DNA from: an uncultured Bacteroidia bacterium
Lineage (GTDB): Bacteria > Bacteroidota > Bacteroidia > Bacteroidales > F082
DNA length: 64,000 nucleotides
Direction: 5' to 3'
Assembly: GCA_902785755.1 (NCBI GenBank)
Contig: CACZZO010000015.1
Span: 1 to 64,000 of the forward strand
Shown here: piece after piece, positions 45,235-53,850 of the stretch
Position numbering within the stretch: the first letter of the stretch is position 1
Layout: each line of letters opens with the position of its first letter
Made by a program: the position numbers and the translations under genes
The notes under the pieces: model-generated
Database searches by the model: none
Told to the model about the DNA's origin: nothing
Seen by the model: the letters and a program-made list of their open reading frames with translations, nothing else

Positions 45235-46296
45235 ATGACTACAAATAAACATTTCAATTTGACAGCTTTTGGTGTTCAACAAAAGGCGTATACACCAGTA
45301 ATTATTTCCGCATCGCGCTCTACAGACATCCCCGCTTTTTATGCCGATTGGTTCACCAACCGACTAAAAGAGGGTTATGTTGTGTGGAAAAACCCGTTCA
45401 ACCAACAACCAATGTACATATCTTTCCAAAACACGAAGGTGATTGTGTTTTGGACAAAGAATCCCCAGCCTCTTATGCCGTACCTGCATGAACTGGATGA
45501 GAGAGGTATCCATTATTATTTTCAGTTTACGCTAAATGACTATGTGGCCGAGGGTTTCGAGCCAAATGTTCCAAGTGTGGAACAAAGAATAGAAACATTT
45601 CGCCAATTGTCGGAAATGATCGGAAAAGAGCGGGTCATTTGGCGATTTGATCCTCTGATTGTTACACCACAATTAACTCCACATGATTTGCTTGTGAAGA
45701 TTTGGAATTTGGGTAACAAACTGAAGGGGCTAACAGACAAACTCGTTTTCAGTTTTATTGACATTAACGGGTATCGCAAGGTGCAAAACAACCTTGTAAA
45801 AGAGACAATGTCATTTTCCAAGGATACTATTGAAAAAGCTGAATTTACCCAACAACAGATGAACGAAATTGCTGATGGGCTTTCAAAATGTAGAGACCGT
45901 TGGGCGAAAGAAGGTTGGTATGTTCAACTTGCCACATGCGGAGAGCAAATCGACCTTGACCGCTATAGCATCGTTCACAATCGCTGCGTTGACGGCGAAT
46001 TGATGAAACAGCTTTGGCCTGATGACAAAGAATTACTGTATTATCTCAATTATGGCGAATTACCAACTTCTATGTTCGGTTTGGACTTTACCCAGCCAGC
46101 ATTGACACCCGAAAAATTAAAAGATAAAGGCCAACGCAAAGTTTGTGGCTGCATGATTAGCAAAGACATTGGGCAATATAACACATGCCTTCATCAATGT
46201 GTTTATTGTTATGCTAACACCAGTAAGGAGGTGGTAAAAAAGAATTGGGCGAAGCATTTGGAAAATCCAACAGTTGAAACTATTGTTGGTGTATAA
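45235..46296 (+). CDS. DUF1848 protein (probable iron-sulfur enzyme)
   Basis: 353 residues. The N-terminus PVIISASRSTDIPAFYADWF and the C-terminal cysteine-rich CGCMISKDIGQYNTCLHQCV then YCYANTS are the family marks of DUF1848, thought to be related to radical SAM or spore photoproduct lyase-like enzymes. The middle (RVIWRFDPLIV; LVFSFIDINGYRKVQNNL) fits a TIM-barrel. It begins two bases after the coiled-coil gene, so co-transcription is likely. Whether it belongs to the system or is a neighbour is unclear; DUF1848 genes also occur alone. Confidence 0.85.
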   Translation: MTTNKHFNLTAFGVQQKAYTPVIISASRSTDIPAFYADWFTNRLKEGYVVWKNPFNQQPMYISFQNTKVIVFWTKNPQPLMPYLHELDERGIHYYFQFTLNDYVAEGFEPNVPSVEQRIETFRQLSEMIGKERVIWRFDPLIVTPQLTPHDLLVKIWNLGNKLKGLTDKLVFSFIDINGYRKVQNNLVKETMSFSKDTIEKAEFTQQQMNEIADGLSKCRDRWAKEGWYVQLATCGEQIDLDRYSIVHNRCVDGELMKQLWPDDKELLYYLNYGELPTSMFGLDFTQPALTPEKLKDKGQRKVCGCMISKDIGQYNTCLHQCVYCYANTSKEVVKKNWAKHLENPTVETIVGV

Positions 46297-46329
46297 AGGT
46301 CCTCTGAATTGTTCGTACAAAATCAACAA

Positions 46330-46392
46330 ACTTATTCGTATTTTTGCAGGCGCAAACGATGTTTAGAATGTCGTATTGGAAATGTAATGTAA
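46330..46392 (+). pseudogene. Remnant of a second DUF2851 3' end
   Basis: In frame this reads YFCRRKRCLECRIGNVM and stop. The intact DUF2851 gene ends YCKRKRCLECRIGAVLLR. From TTGC onward 27 of 36 bases match (39412-39447 against 46344-46379), and nearly all differences are at third codon positions. It lacks the rest of the gene. It marks the right edge of the accessory block and overlaps the protease promoter. Confidence 0.8.
46339..46346 (+). promoter_or_regulatory. Predicted -7 box of the first subtilisin-like protease
   Basis: TATTTTTG followed by C, a perfect TAnnTTTG. It lies inside the DUF2851 tail remnant, 66 bases before ATG 46413. Confidence 0.5.
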
Positions 46393-46412
46393 CACAAAAT
46401 CAATCAAATACC

Positions 46413-49007
46413 ATGAAGAGATCCATTTTTACCCTGATTCTTGCCCTCGGTTTTAGTGCCTTGTTCGGCCAATCCGACGGACTTCAACATGTCATCGTCA
46501 TGATGGCCGACCGCTACGACGATGCCCAACTTTCGCAAAAAACCGCTTTGATGACCAAAGAGCAACGCCGCGATTTCGTCATCGCCGAAAGAAAAGCGTT
46601 TTGCCAAGCCTCGCAAGCCCAAGTGCTTGATTTTCTTGAAGGTTACAAAAATGACAACTTGGTCAGCGATTTGAAAACCTTCTGGTCGTTCAACGGCTTC
46701 AGTTGCTCGGCCAATGCCGAAGTCATTGCACAACTTGCCCAGCGCAAGGATGTTGCCATGATTATCCCTGACGAAATGCGCCCGATGATTCCCCAAAACG
46801 AGAAGATTGGCCCTGCCACAAGAGACAATGCCTGGCATGTGGACAAAATCAACGCGCCTGCGGTTTGGAACTACGGCGGCACTGGCTACACGGGCAACGG
46901 CATCATCATCGGCCTCATCGACACGGGCGTCAACTACAACCACATCGACATTGCCAACAGCATGTGGGACGGCGGCAGTGAGTTCCCGCACCACGGCTAT
47001 GATGTTTTCTATCAAGACCTTGACCCCATGGACGACCAAGGTCACGGCACACACACCGCTGGCATTTTGGCGGGTCAAGGCACGGCTGGCACCCAAACGG
47101 GTATCGCTCCGGGAGCCAAAATCATGTCCATCAAGGTTTTGGGTGAAGATGGCGAAGGCGAAGCCACCCACCTCATCCAAGGCGTTGAGTTTGCTTTGGA
47201 ACACGGTGCCCACCTCCTCAGCATCTCGCTCAGCGATGTCGGGGCCGGTCCCTGCTACTACTACCGCGACGTTTTCGCCACCTGTTTGGATGCGGGCGTG
47301 GCGGCTGCCGTGGCTTGCGGCAACGAAGGCCAAACGCAATACACCTACCCCATTCCCTTCAACATCAGTGCCCCGAGCAACTGCCCTCCGGCATGGCTCC
47401 ATCCCGACCAAAGGAACCTCATTGAAGGCGGCCTGACCTCCGTCATTAGTGTGGGTGCCACCGACTCTAACGACGAGCATTGCGGGTTCTCCTCCGTCGG
47501 TCCAACGACTTGGGCTTCAGGCGCGAATGTCGGCAACTACAACGACTATCCTTACGAAAACGGCGATGTCAACCAGCCTGGCTTGATTCGTCCCGACATT
47601 TCGGCTCCGGGTGCCAACATCACCTCGTTGAACTACCAAACCACCAACAACTACATCGAAATGGACGGCACTTCGATGGCTACGCCTTGCGTGGCGGGTG
47701 TGTTGGCCATGCTGCTTGAAGCCAATCCCGACTTGAGTCCCGCCGAATTGGACTCCATCATCGAACTCACCTCCGTTAGGGTCGGCAACACCATGAAAAC
47801 CAACCGCGTAGGCTCTGGCCGCATTGACGCTTTGGCCGCCATCAACGCCTTGTTCCATCATGGTCCCACCAACCTCACCGCCGACTTCAATGGCGAGCAA
47901 GTCATCCTCAACTGGACCGCCGCTCCCGAAGGCATTTCCTACGATGTTTATCGTGACGGTATGCGCATCGCCAACAATCTGACGACGACCACCTATACCG
48001 ACCACATCAACTATGCGGGTTCATACACCTATTATATTATCGCCCATTTGGAAAACGACCTGACCTCGCTCCCCTCCAATTACCTCACCCTGACGAAAGC
48101 GGTCGAGATTGAGGCCGAAGTCATCAACAACATGCGTGTGTCGCTGTCGTGGAACCTGCCTGCGGGCGTTTACGACGGCTTCGAGTCGGGCGACTTCTAC
48201 CAAAACATGTGGATTAATGACGCCACCAGCCCTTGGGTCATCACCACCACCCAACCCAACGAAGGCAGCTATTGCGCCAAGTCGACCAACACGGGCATGT
48301 TCACCAACAGCAAGATTTCATTGGCGGTCAACCTGCCTACATCGAGCGTTGTAAGTTACTATGCCCGAGTCAGTTGCTTCCCGCTCAACGGCTGCGGTTT
48401 CTTCATCGACAATGTGCAATATGGCGAAACCTTGAAGGACGAAGTGCCTTGGACGCGCTACACCGTGGCCATTGGTCCCGGCAACCACATTCTGGAATGG
48501 AAATACGCCAACCAACTCGCTGAAGGCGAATACGATAACGCTTTCTACATCGACGACATCACCGTGGGCACGCCTTTCGAGGTCTATCGCGCCAACTGCG
48601 ACGGCAGCAACAACGTCTTGATTGCCTCCAATGTGGCCCAGTCGAATTATGTAGATTACGGTTGGGATGCCCTGCCGATTGGCCAATACAAATACGGCAT
48701 CAGCACCGATGGCGGAAACACCATTGCTTGGTCGGATTGTTTGGAGAAGGATGTGTTGGGCGTGAATGAACTGGATGGATTGGAAGCCAATGTTTATCCC
48801 AATCCCGCCAATGACCAACTGACCGTGGAATGTGTTGGTGCAAAGCGTGTTGCCCTCGTTTCCATGACGGGAGAAACGCTTTATGAGGCTGAAGTTGGTG
48901 CCAACAAAGTTGTCTTGTCGCTCAGCGAGTATCCTTCTGGAATGTATTTCGTTAGGATTCAGAGTGATGGAGGTTGTTTCATAAAGAAATTCTGTATTGT
49001 TAGATAA
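46413..49007 (+). CDS. Subtilisin-like S8 serine protease with T9SS sorting tail
   Basis: 864 residues from ATG 46413 (MKRSIFTLILALGFSALFGQ). Order: signal peptide, an I9-like propeptide at about 25-145, the S8 catalytic domain with Asp170 (IIGLIDTGVNYNH), His211 (GHGTHTAGI) and Ser421 (GTSMATPC), a fibronectin type III-like region, and a jelly-roll cleaved-adhesin-type domain (about 580-720). The end is a type A T9SS sorting domain (VYPNPANDQLTVEC to FIKKFCIVR). It should be secreted and anchored on the surface. A paralogue lies at 53851-57681. Confidence 0.9.
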   Translation: MKRSIFTLILALGFSALFGQSDGLQHVIVMMADRYDDAQLSQKTALMTKEQRRDFVIAERKAFCQASQAQVLDFLEGYKNDNLVSDLKTFWSFNGFSCSANAEVIAQLAQRKDVAMIIPDEMRPMIPQNEKIGPATRDNAWHVDKINAPAVWNYGGTGYTGNGIIIGLIDTGVNYNHIDIANSMWDGGSEFPHHGYDVFYQDLDPMDDQGHGTHTAGILAGQGTAGTQTGIAPGAKIMSIKVLGEDGEGEATHLIQGVEFALEHGAHLLSISLSDVGAGPCYYYRDVFATCLDAGVAAAVACGNEGQTQYTYPIPFNISAPSNCPPAWLHPDQRNLIEGGLTSVISVGATDSNDEHCGFSSVGPTTWASGANVGNYNDYPYENGDVNQPGLIRPDISAPGANITSLNYQTTNNYIEMDGTSMATPCVAGVLAMLLEANPDLSPAELDSIIELTSVRVGNTMKTNRVGSGRIDALAAINALFHHGPTNLTADFNGEQVILNWTAAPEGISYDVYRDGMRIANNLTTTTYTDHINYAGSYTYYIIAHLENDLTSLPSNYLTLTKAVEIEAEVINNMRVSLSWNLPAGVYDGFESGDFYQNMWINDATSPWVITTTQPNEGSYCAKSTNTGMFTNSKISLAVNLPTSSVVSYYARVSCFPLNGCGFFIDNVQYGETLKDEVPWTRYTVAIGPGNHILEWKYANQLAEGEYDNAFYIDDITVGTPFEVYRANCDGSNNVLIASNVAQSNYVDYGWDALPIGQYKYGISTDGGNTIAWSDCLEKDVLGVNELDGLEANVYPNPANDQLTVECVGAKRVALVSMTGETLYEAEVGANKVVLSLSEYPSGMYFVRIQSDGGCFIKKFCIVR

Positions 49008-49015
49008 ATTCCGCA

Positions 49016-49090
49016 CGCAAAATACGCAGAACTATGGGAATCGCAATGCGACGATCAATCCGCGTCCGATAGGTTTCTGCGTATTCTGCG
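49016..49090. repeat. Inverted repeat between convergent protease and HTH genes
   Basis: CGCAAAATACGCAGAA (49016-49031) and TTCTGCGTATTCTGCG (49075-49090) pair at 15 of 16 bases. A further TTCTGCGT follows. It may serve as a two-way terminator and resembles dispersed TTCTGCG repeats. Confidence 0.6.
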
Positions 49091-49106
49091 ATTTCTGCGT
49101 GAGACA

Positions 49107-49307
49107 TCAATCCGTTTCTTCCAAGAAGAAAATCTCCTCCACCGATTTCCCAAACACCTGCGCCATCTTCAATGCCAACACCGTGGAAGGTACATATCGC
49201 CCTGATTCAATGGCGTTTATCGACTGCCGGCTGACACCGATACGCTTGGCCAATTCCTCTTGCGTGAGGTCCATTTCGGCACGAGCCACTTTCAAACGGT
49301 TCTTCAT
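49107..49307 (-). CDS. Xre-family helix-turn-helix regulator
   Basis: 66 residues, a single HTH domain: RLKVARAEMDLTQEELAKRI then GVSRQSINAIESGRYVPSTV. Its C-terminus (VFGKSVEEIFFLEE) is short. This YgzD-like family usually represses a nearby gene. Its ATG shares a base with the stop of the TlpA-like lipoprotein (TAATG), so it may control its own operon. Confidence 0.92.
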   Translation of the reverse strand: MKNRLKVARAEMDLTQEELAKRIGVSRQSINAIESGRYVPSTVLALKMAQVFGKSVEEIFFLEETD

Positions 49308-50533
49308 TATTTTTCCAACAGTTTCACCAAATCCGCCTCCAATTCTTCTTCCATACCTTTGCCGAAGCCGATGTGCATCTTCGCTATCTTGCCCTCGCGG
49401 TCAAGGAAGTACAGGGTTGGATAGCCCGAAACGCGGTAAGTATCAGACAGTTCGCGCTCGGAGAAAAGGATGGTGTAAGTAATGCCGCGTTTGGCCAAGA
49501 AATCGGCCATTTCATCCTTCTCAGGGTCGTCAATCGGGTCGATGCCAATCATCATGAAACCTTTGTCCTTGTATTTCTCGTGCAGGCTCTGCAAAATGGG
49601 CATGGCGGCACAGCACGGGGCGCACGACTTGTAGAAGAAATCGAGCAGCACCACCTTGCCTTTCAGGTCTGCGAGGCGGATGGTGTCGCCCTTCAGCGCG
49701 GACAGCGACCATTCCGGCGCGGGCGAGCCTTCGGCAAGCGGTTCGGGTTCCTTGTAGGGTTCGTAATCCTTCAAGACGATATTTTCGGGAATGGATTTCA
49801 AAGTCAATTTGGATTCGTCCACATTCGGGTCAAAGGAGAGCAACTTGCATTCCTTATATTGATACAAGGTATCCTGTTGTTCCACGACGTCAAAGGCCGT
49901 GGCAAATTGGATGGGCAAATAGTCTTTCTTGTCGATCCAGAAGTATGTCTCTTGCCGAATGGTCATCATGCCGAAAATGCTATCAGGCTCCTTATCGGCT
50001 GGAGCGAGAATATCGACCAAATAGCATGGTTTCCCGTCCAATCGGGTTTCTGAAAGGATATAGGAATAGGTACTGTCAGCCAATCTTTCCTCATTCGGAA
50101 GCGGATAACTGCTTAGATGTGTCAATACGGAGTAGAACGTGCGGTTGTGCCTTGTCGCGATGATGTCGGCAGCCCAAGGGTCGCACGGCATAATGGTTCC
50201 TGTACTGTCATCATAGTTAACGAATTCGTTTCCAGTATAAAGAAAATGACGGCTGTATTCTGAGTTAAGGTTTTCCTCAAACATGGCGAAAGCCCTGTAA
50301 TACACGGTGTCGTCAGGGAGTTTTTTGAAATCACAGGCATAGCGGTAATGAGTCGTGTCGTTGCCCGACATGTATTTCATCCGCTCTTCCATTTCGTAAT
50401 GCCCACCTTGGATGGACTGGCATTTCTGGTAGGATTTCCGAAGGACTTCTTCGGCAGCGGGCTTGCTGTTGCAGCCCACAAGCACGACCGCTACGGCGGC
50501 CCATGCCAAAACAGCTTTGATTGAATGTTTCAT
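49307..50533 (-). CDS. TlpA-like thioredoxin lipoprotein
   Basis: 408 residues with a lipobox (VVLVGCNSK). Residues about 30-270 form a beta-rich domain like a LolA/outer-membrane lipoprotein-sorting fold (HYEMEERMKYMSG). Residues about 275-408 are a TlpA/AhpC-type thioredoxin: LKGKVVLLDFFYKSCAPCCA with CxxC (CAPC), then GYPTLYFLD with the cis-Pro. It should sit in the periplasm facing membrane and reduce or oxidise a partner. The HTH gene overlaps its stop. Confidence 0.88.
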   Translation of the reverse strand: MKHSIKAVLAWAAVAVVLVGCNSKPAAEEVLRKSYQKCQSIQGGHYEMEERMKYMSGNDTTHYRYACDFKKLPDDTVYYRAFAMFEENLNSEYSRHFLYTGNEFVNYDDSTGTIMPCDPWAADIIATRHNRTFYSVLTHLSSYPLPNEERLADSTYSYILSETRLDGKPCYLVDILAPADKEPDSIFGMMTIRQETYFWIDKKDYLPIQFATAFDVVEQQDTLYQYKECKLLSFDPNVDESKLTLKSIPENIVLKDYEPYKEPEPLAEGSPAPEWSLSALKGDTIRLADLKGKVVLLDFFYKSCAPCCAAMPILQSLHEKYKDKGFMMIGIDPIDDPEKDEMADFLAKRGITYTILFSERELSDTYRVSGYPTLYFLDREGKIAKMHIGFGKGMEEELEADLVKLLEK

Positions 50534-50560
50534 TTTGCGTTCATTTTAAGTTTGACGCTG

Positions 50561-50568
50561 CAAAAGTA
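50561..50568 (-). promoter_or_regulatory. Predicted -7 box of the TlpA/HTH operon
   Basis: Minus strand TACTTTTG followed by C, a perfect TAnnTTTG, 27 bases before ATG 50533. Confidence 0.5.
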
Positions 50569-50632
50569 AAGCAAACTTTCCATATAGACAAATTAATTTG
50601 TCATTTTTTTCGTTTTTTTTGTTGGCAGGGAC

Positions 50633-50745
50633 TTACGTCGCCTGCCGAATGGTCTGCCATCCTTACGGGATTCCCTTGTGCCACAAAGTCCCGTAGGGAC
50701 GACGGATATTAGGCAGGCGGTGAAATGCAATGGAACCCCTGCCGA
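50633..50745. repeat. Dispersed palindromic repeat, copies 2 and 3 (inverted pair)
   Basis: The right half (50687-50745), read on the minus strand, shares 14 + 21 identical bases with 27203-27261 and ends in the CCCTACGGGA palindrome. The left half (from GGCAGGGACTTACGTCGCCT) is a looser copy in the opposite direction. Together they form a palindrome of about 113 bases. Confidence 0.7.
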
Positions 50746-50824
50746 CAAAAAATGAAACCAAAATCACAAAAATCCACCAATGCACCCAAATTTTTCCCTA
50801 TTATTGCAACCAAATTTAAACGTT

Positions 50825-51688
50825 ATGTCAAACGAATCCATCATACAACTTTTTGAAGGTGTTAATATCCGTATGGTTTGGGATGAAAAGGAACAGGAAT
50901 ACTATTTCGCAGTTGCGGACATCGTGCAAGTGTTGACTGACAGCAATGATGTCAAGCAGTATATCAAAAGAATGCGTTCGCGCGATGCTGAATTGGATTT
51001 CAGGTGGGGTACAATTTGTACCCCTACTCGAATGAAAGCCGCTGACGGAAAATATTACAAAACCCAAGCCGCCACCTTGGAAGGCATTTTCCGCATCATC
51101 CAGTCCATTCCGTCCAAAAAGGCCGAACCGCTCAAACAATGGCTTGCCGAGGTGGGCAGTCAGCGTGTCGACCAAATGATCGACCCCGAACAGACTTTCC
51201 AAATGGCCGTGGCCGACTACCGCCGCCAAGGTTATTCCGACCAATGGATCAACGAGCGTATGAAATCCATTATGACCCGCAAAGCCCTCACCGACGAATG
51301 GGAACGTGTCGGCATCAAGGAAAAACAGGAGTTTGCCATCCTCACCAACATCCTCACCAAGGCTTGGAGCGGTATGACAACTGGGCAATACAAGGCTTTC
51401 AAAGGCTTGACCAAAGAAAACCTTCGCGACAATATGACCAGCGTCGAAGTGGCACTGAACACTTTGGCGGAGGCTTCCACCCGCGAACTTTCGCAACAGC
51501 GCAATCCCAAAGGTTTTGAGCAAAGCAAACAAACCGCAAAAGACGGCGGCGGAGTGGCCAAGGCCGCAAGAGACCAATTGGAAAAACAGTTGGGGCGCAG
51601 CATCATTTCTCCCGCCAAAGCCAGTGATTACCTACATCCCATTGAGGATGTTGAGGTTAAAGAACTGACAGAAAGCATAGAAAAATAA
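50825..51688 (+). CDS. BRO-N domain (DinD-like) protein
   Basis: 287 residues from ATG 50825 (MSNESIIQLFEGVNIRMVWD); upstream codons in frame come from A/T-rich leader. The BRO-N fold is at about 1-105 (EYYFAVADIVQVLTDSNDVK; GIFRIIQSIPSKKAEPLKQW). The rest is a helical domain typical of chromosomal BRO-N relatives annotated as DinD or phage antirepressor-like (TTGQYKAFKGLTKENLRDNM). No phage genes are near. DNA binding or damage response is inferred. It is 16 bases ahead of the OPT transporter gene. Confidence 0.85.
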   Translation: MSNESIIQLFEGVNIRMVWDEKEQEYYFAVADIVQVLTDSNDVKQYIKRMRSRDAELDFRWGTICTPTRMKAADGKYYKTQAATLEGIFRIIQSIPSKKAEPLKQWLAEVGSQRVDQMIDPEQTFQMAVADYRRQGYSDQWINERMKSIMTRKALTDEWERVGIKEKQEFAILTNILTKAWSGMTTGQYKAFKGLTKENLRDNMTSVEVALNTLAEASTRELSQQRNPKGFEQSKQTAKDGGGVAKAARDQLEKQLGRSIISPAKASDYLHPIEDVEVKELTESIEK

Positions 51689-51704
51689 CACAAATTATAA
51701 CTCT

Positions 51705-53708
51705 ATGGAAAACGACCAATTCAAACTGCCCGAGAACGCGCAACGCGAACTGAAACCGGGCGAAGAGTATGAACCCATACTCTCGAAAAACAAAAAGTAT
51801 CAAGAAGTTACGGTATGGTCGGTGTGCATCGGCCTGCTGATGACCATCCTGTTTTCGGCTGCCGCCGCCTACCTCGGCCTGAAGGTCGGGCAGGTGTTTG
51901 AGGCCGCCATCCCCATCGCCATCATCGCCATCGGCCTCACGGGGCTGACGCGCAAAAACGACGCACTGTCGCAAAACGTCATCATCCAAAGCATTGGCGG
52001 CTGCTCGGGCGGCGTGGTGGCAGGTGCCATCTTCACCCTGCCTGCGCTCTACATCCTGCAAGGCAAGGGCTACCAAATCGAAATCAACTTCTGGCAGGTG
52101 TTTATCGCCTCGCTATTAGGCGGCATCTTGGGCATCCTGTTCCTCATCCCCTTCCGAAAATATTTCGTGAAGGAACAACACGGCAAGTTCCCCTTCCCCG
52201 AAGCCACGGCCACAACACAGGTTTTGGTCAGCGGGCAGAAGAAGGGCAAGGATTCGTTGCTTTTGGTTGTCAGCGGCTTGATTGGCGGTTTGTACGACTT
52301 CATCGTATCGACTTTCGGCTGGTGGTCGGAGACCATCACCACCCGTATGATGGGCTGGGGCGCAGCCTTGGCCGACAAAGCCAAGCTGATGTTCAAGGTG
52401 AACACGGGCGCGGCTGTGCTTGGCTTGGGCTACATCATCGGCCTGAAATACGCCTTCATCATCTGCTGCGGCTCCATTCTCGTGTGGTTCATCATCATCC
52501 CCGGAATGAACCTCATTTGGGGCGACCAAATCATCGACCTGATGAACGCGGGCATCACCGCCACCATTGGCTCGATGGCACCAGAGGAGATTTTCAAGAA
52601 TTATGCGCGACACATCGGCATCGGTGGCATCGCTATGGCGGGTGTCATCAGCATCATCAAGTCGTGGGGCGTGATTAAGTCGTCGGTGGGCCTCGCCGCC
52701 AACGAGTTCAAGGGCAAGAAAGCCTCAGTGGAAGCCGTCGACCGTACCCAGCAAGACCTCTCGATGAAGACCGTCGTCATTGGAATCGTTATCGTTCTGA
52801 TTATCACCTTCCTGTTCTTCTGGTTTGGCGTGGTCCACAACCTCGGCCACGCTTTGATTGGCATTTTGGTTGTGGCCGTCATCGCCTTCCTGTTCACGAC
52901 GGTGGCCGCCAATGCCATCGCCATCGTGGGCAGCAATCCCGTGAGCGGTATGACTTTGATGACCTTGATTTTGGCCTCCTTGGTGATGGTCGCCGCTGGA
53001 TTGAGTGGCCCGCAAGGTATGACCGCCACTTTAATTATAGGTGGCGTGGTTTGCACTGCTTTGGCCGTTGCCGGAGCTTTCATCACCGACCTGAAAGTGG
53101 GTTACTGGATTGGCACAACACCCAAGAAGCAAGAGATTTGGAAGTTCGTCGGCGTGGCCGTGGCCGCTGCCACCGTCGCAGGCGTGATTATGATTTTGAA
53201 CAAAGCCTACGGCTTCGTGGGCGACGGAGCCTTGGTTGCGCCTCAAGCCAACGCCATGAGTGCCGTCATTGAGCCGATGATGTCGGGCGGCAGCGCCCCG
53301 TGGTTGCTCTACGGCATCGGTGCCGCCATTGCCTTGATCCTCAACTTCTGCAAGATTCCCGCCCTGCCCTTCGCCTTGGGTATGTTCATTCCCATCGACC
53401 TCAACGTGCCGCTGCTCATCGGTGGTGCCATCTCATGGTTTGTGAGCACCCGCAGCAAGGACCAGAAACTCAACGATGCCCGCCACAACCGTGGCACCCT
53501 CATCGCTTCGGGCTTCATCGCCGGTGGCGCTTTGATGGGTGTGGTGAGTGCCATCCTCAAATTCGCCAGCGTGGATGCCGTGGCCAAGACCGCCGACGGA
53601 ACGCCATTTGCCGAGTTGCCCGTGGCTGGCCTTATCGCCTTGGTGATGTATATCGCCATCATCGTGTATATGATTTGGGACTCGAAGCGGGCGAAGGTTG
53701 AGGAATAG
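51705..53708 (+). CDS. OPT family oligopeptide transporter
   Basis: 667 residues with about 14-16 hydrophobic segments over the whole chain. The start has the family mark ELKPGEEYEPILSKNK then VTVWSVCIGLLMTILFSAAA and AYLGLKVGQVFEAAIP. GGCSGGVVAGAIF and FPEATATTQVLVSGQ are also typical. It is a proton-coupled inner-membrane importer of peptides or metal chelates; the substrate is not clear. A 14-bp terminator hairpin follows. Confidence 0.94.
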   Translation: MENDQFKLPENAQRELKPGEEYEPILSKNKKYQEVTVWSVCIGLLMTILFSAAAAYLGLKVGQVFEAAIPIAIIAIGLTGLTRKNDALSQNVIIQSIGGCSGGVVAGAIFTLPALYILQGKGYQIEINFWQVFIASLLGGILGILFLIPFRKYFVKEQHGKFPFPEATATTQVLVSGQKKGKDSLLLVVSGLIGGLYDFIVSTFGWWSETITTRMMGWGAALADKAKLMFKVNTGAAVLGLGYIIGLKYAFIICCGSILVWFIIIPGMNLIWGDQIIDLMNAGITATIGSMAPEEIFKNYARHIGIGGIAMAGVISIIKSWGVIKSSVGLAANEFKGKKASVEAVDRTQQDLSMKTVVIGIVIVLIITFLFFWFGVVHNLGHALIGILVVAVIAFLFTTVAANAIAIVGSNPVSGMTLMTLILASLVMVAAGLSGPQGMTATLIIGGVVCTALAVAGAFITDLKVGYWIGTTPKKQEIWKFVGVAVAAATVAGVIMILNKAYGFVGDGALVAPQANAMSAVIEPMMSGGSAPWLLYGIGAAIALILNFCKIPALPFALGMFIPIDLNVPLLIGGAISWFVSTRSKDQKLNDARHNRGTLIASGFIAGGALMGVVSAILKFASVDAVAKTADGTPFAELPVAGLIALVMYIAIIVYMIWDSKRAKVEE

Positions 53709-53733
53709 TATTTCAGCTTTGCTTTTGACTTTG

Positions 53734-53776
53734 CCATGACCGTCTGAACGAAATCTCAGGCGGTCATGGTCTTTTT
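53734..53776 (+). terminator. Rho-independent terminator after the OPT gene
   Basis: The 14-bp stem CCATGACCGTCTGA / TCAGGCGGTCATGG (one G-T) with an 8-base loop is followed by TCTTTTT. It begins 26 bases after the stop. Confidence 0.85.
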
Positions 53777-53809
53777 ACGATTTGCTGCAAAGTGTGCCCT
53801 TTTTTTTAC

Positions 53810-53817
53810 TATTTTTG
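53810..53817 (+). promoter_or_regulatory. Predicted -7 box of the second subtilisin-like protease
   Basis: TATTTTTG followed by C, a perfect -7 box, 34 bases before ATG 53851. Confidence 0.55.
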
Positions 53818-53850
53818 CAGCTCAAATTGAAATCAAGAAAGCCTATTGAA

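Noticed and set aside
39470..46296. Integrative element with its own integrase
   Set aside because: No tyrosine or serine recombinase, relaxase or transposase was found between the two DUF2851 tails, so only recombination-type entry is supported.
50825..51688. BRO-N gene as a sign of a prophage
   Set aside because: No integrase, capsid, tail or lysis genes are near; chromosomal BRO-N/DinD-like genes are common alone.
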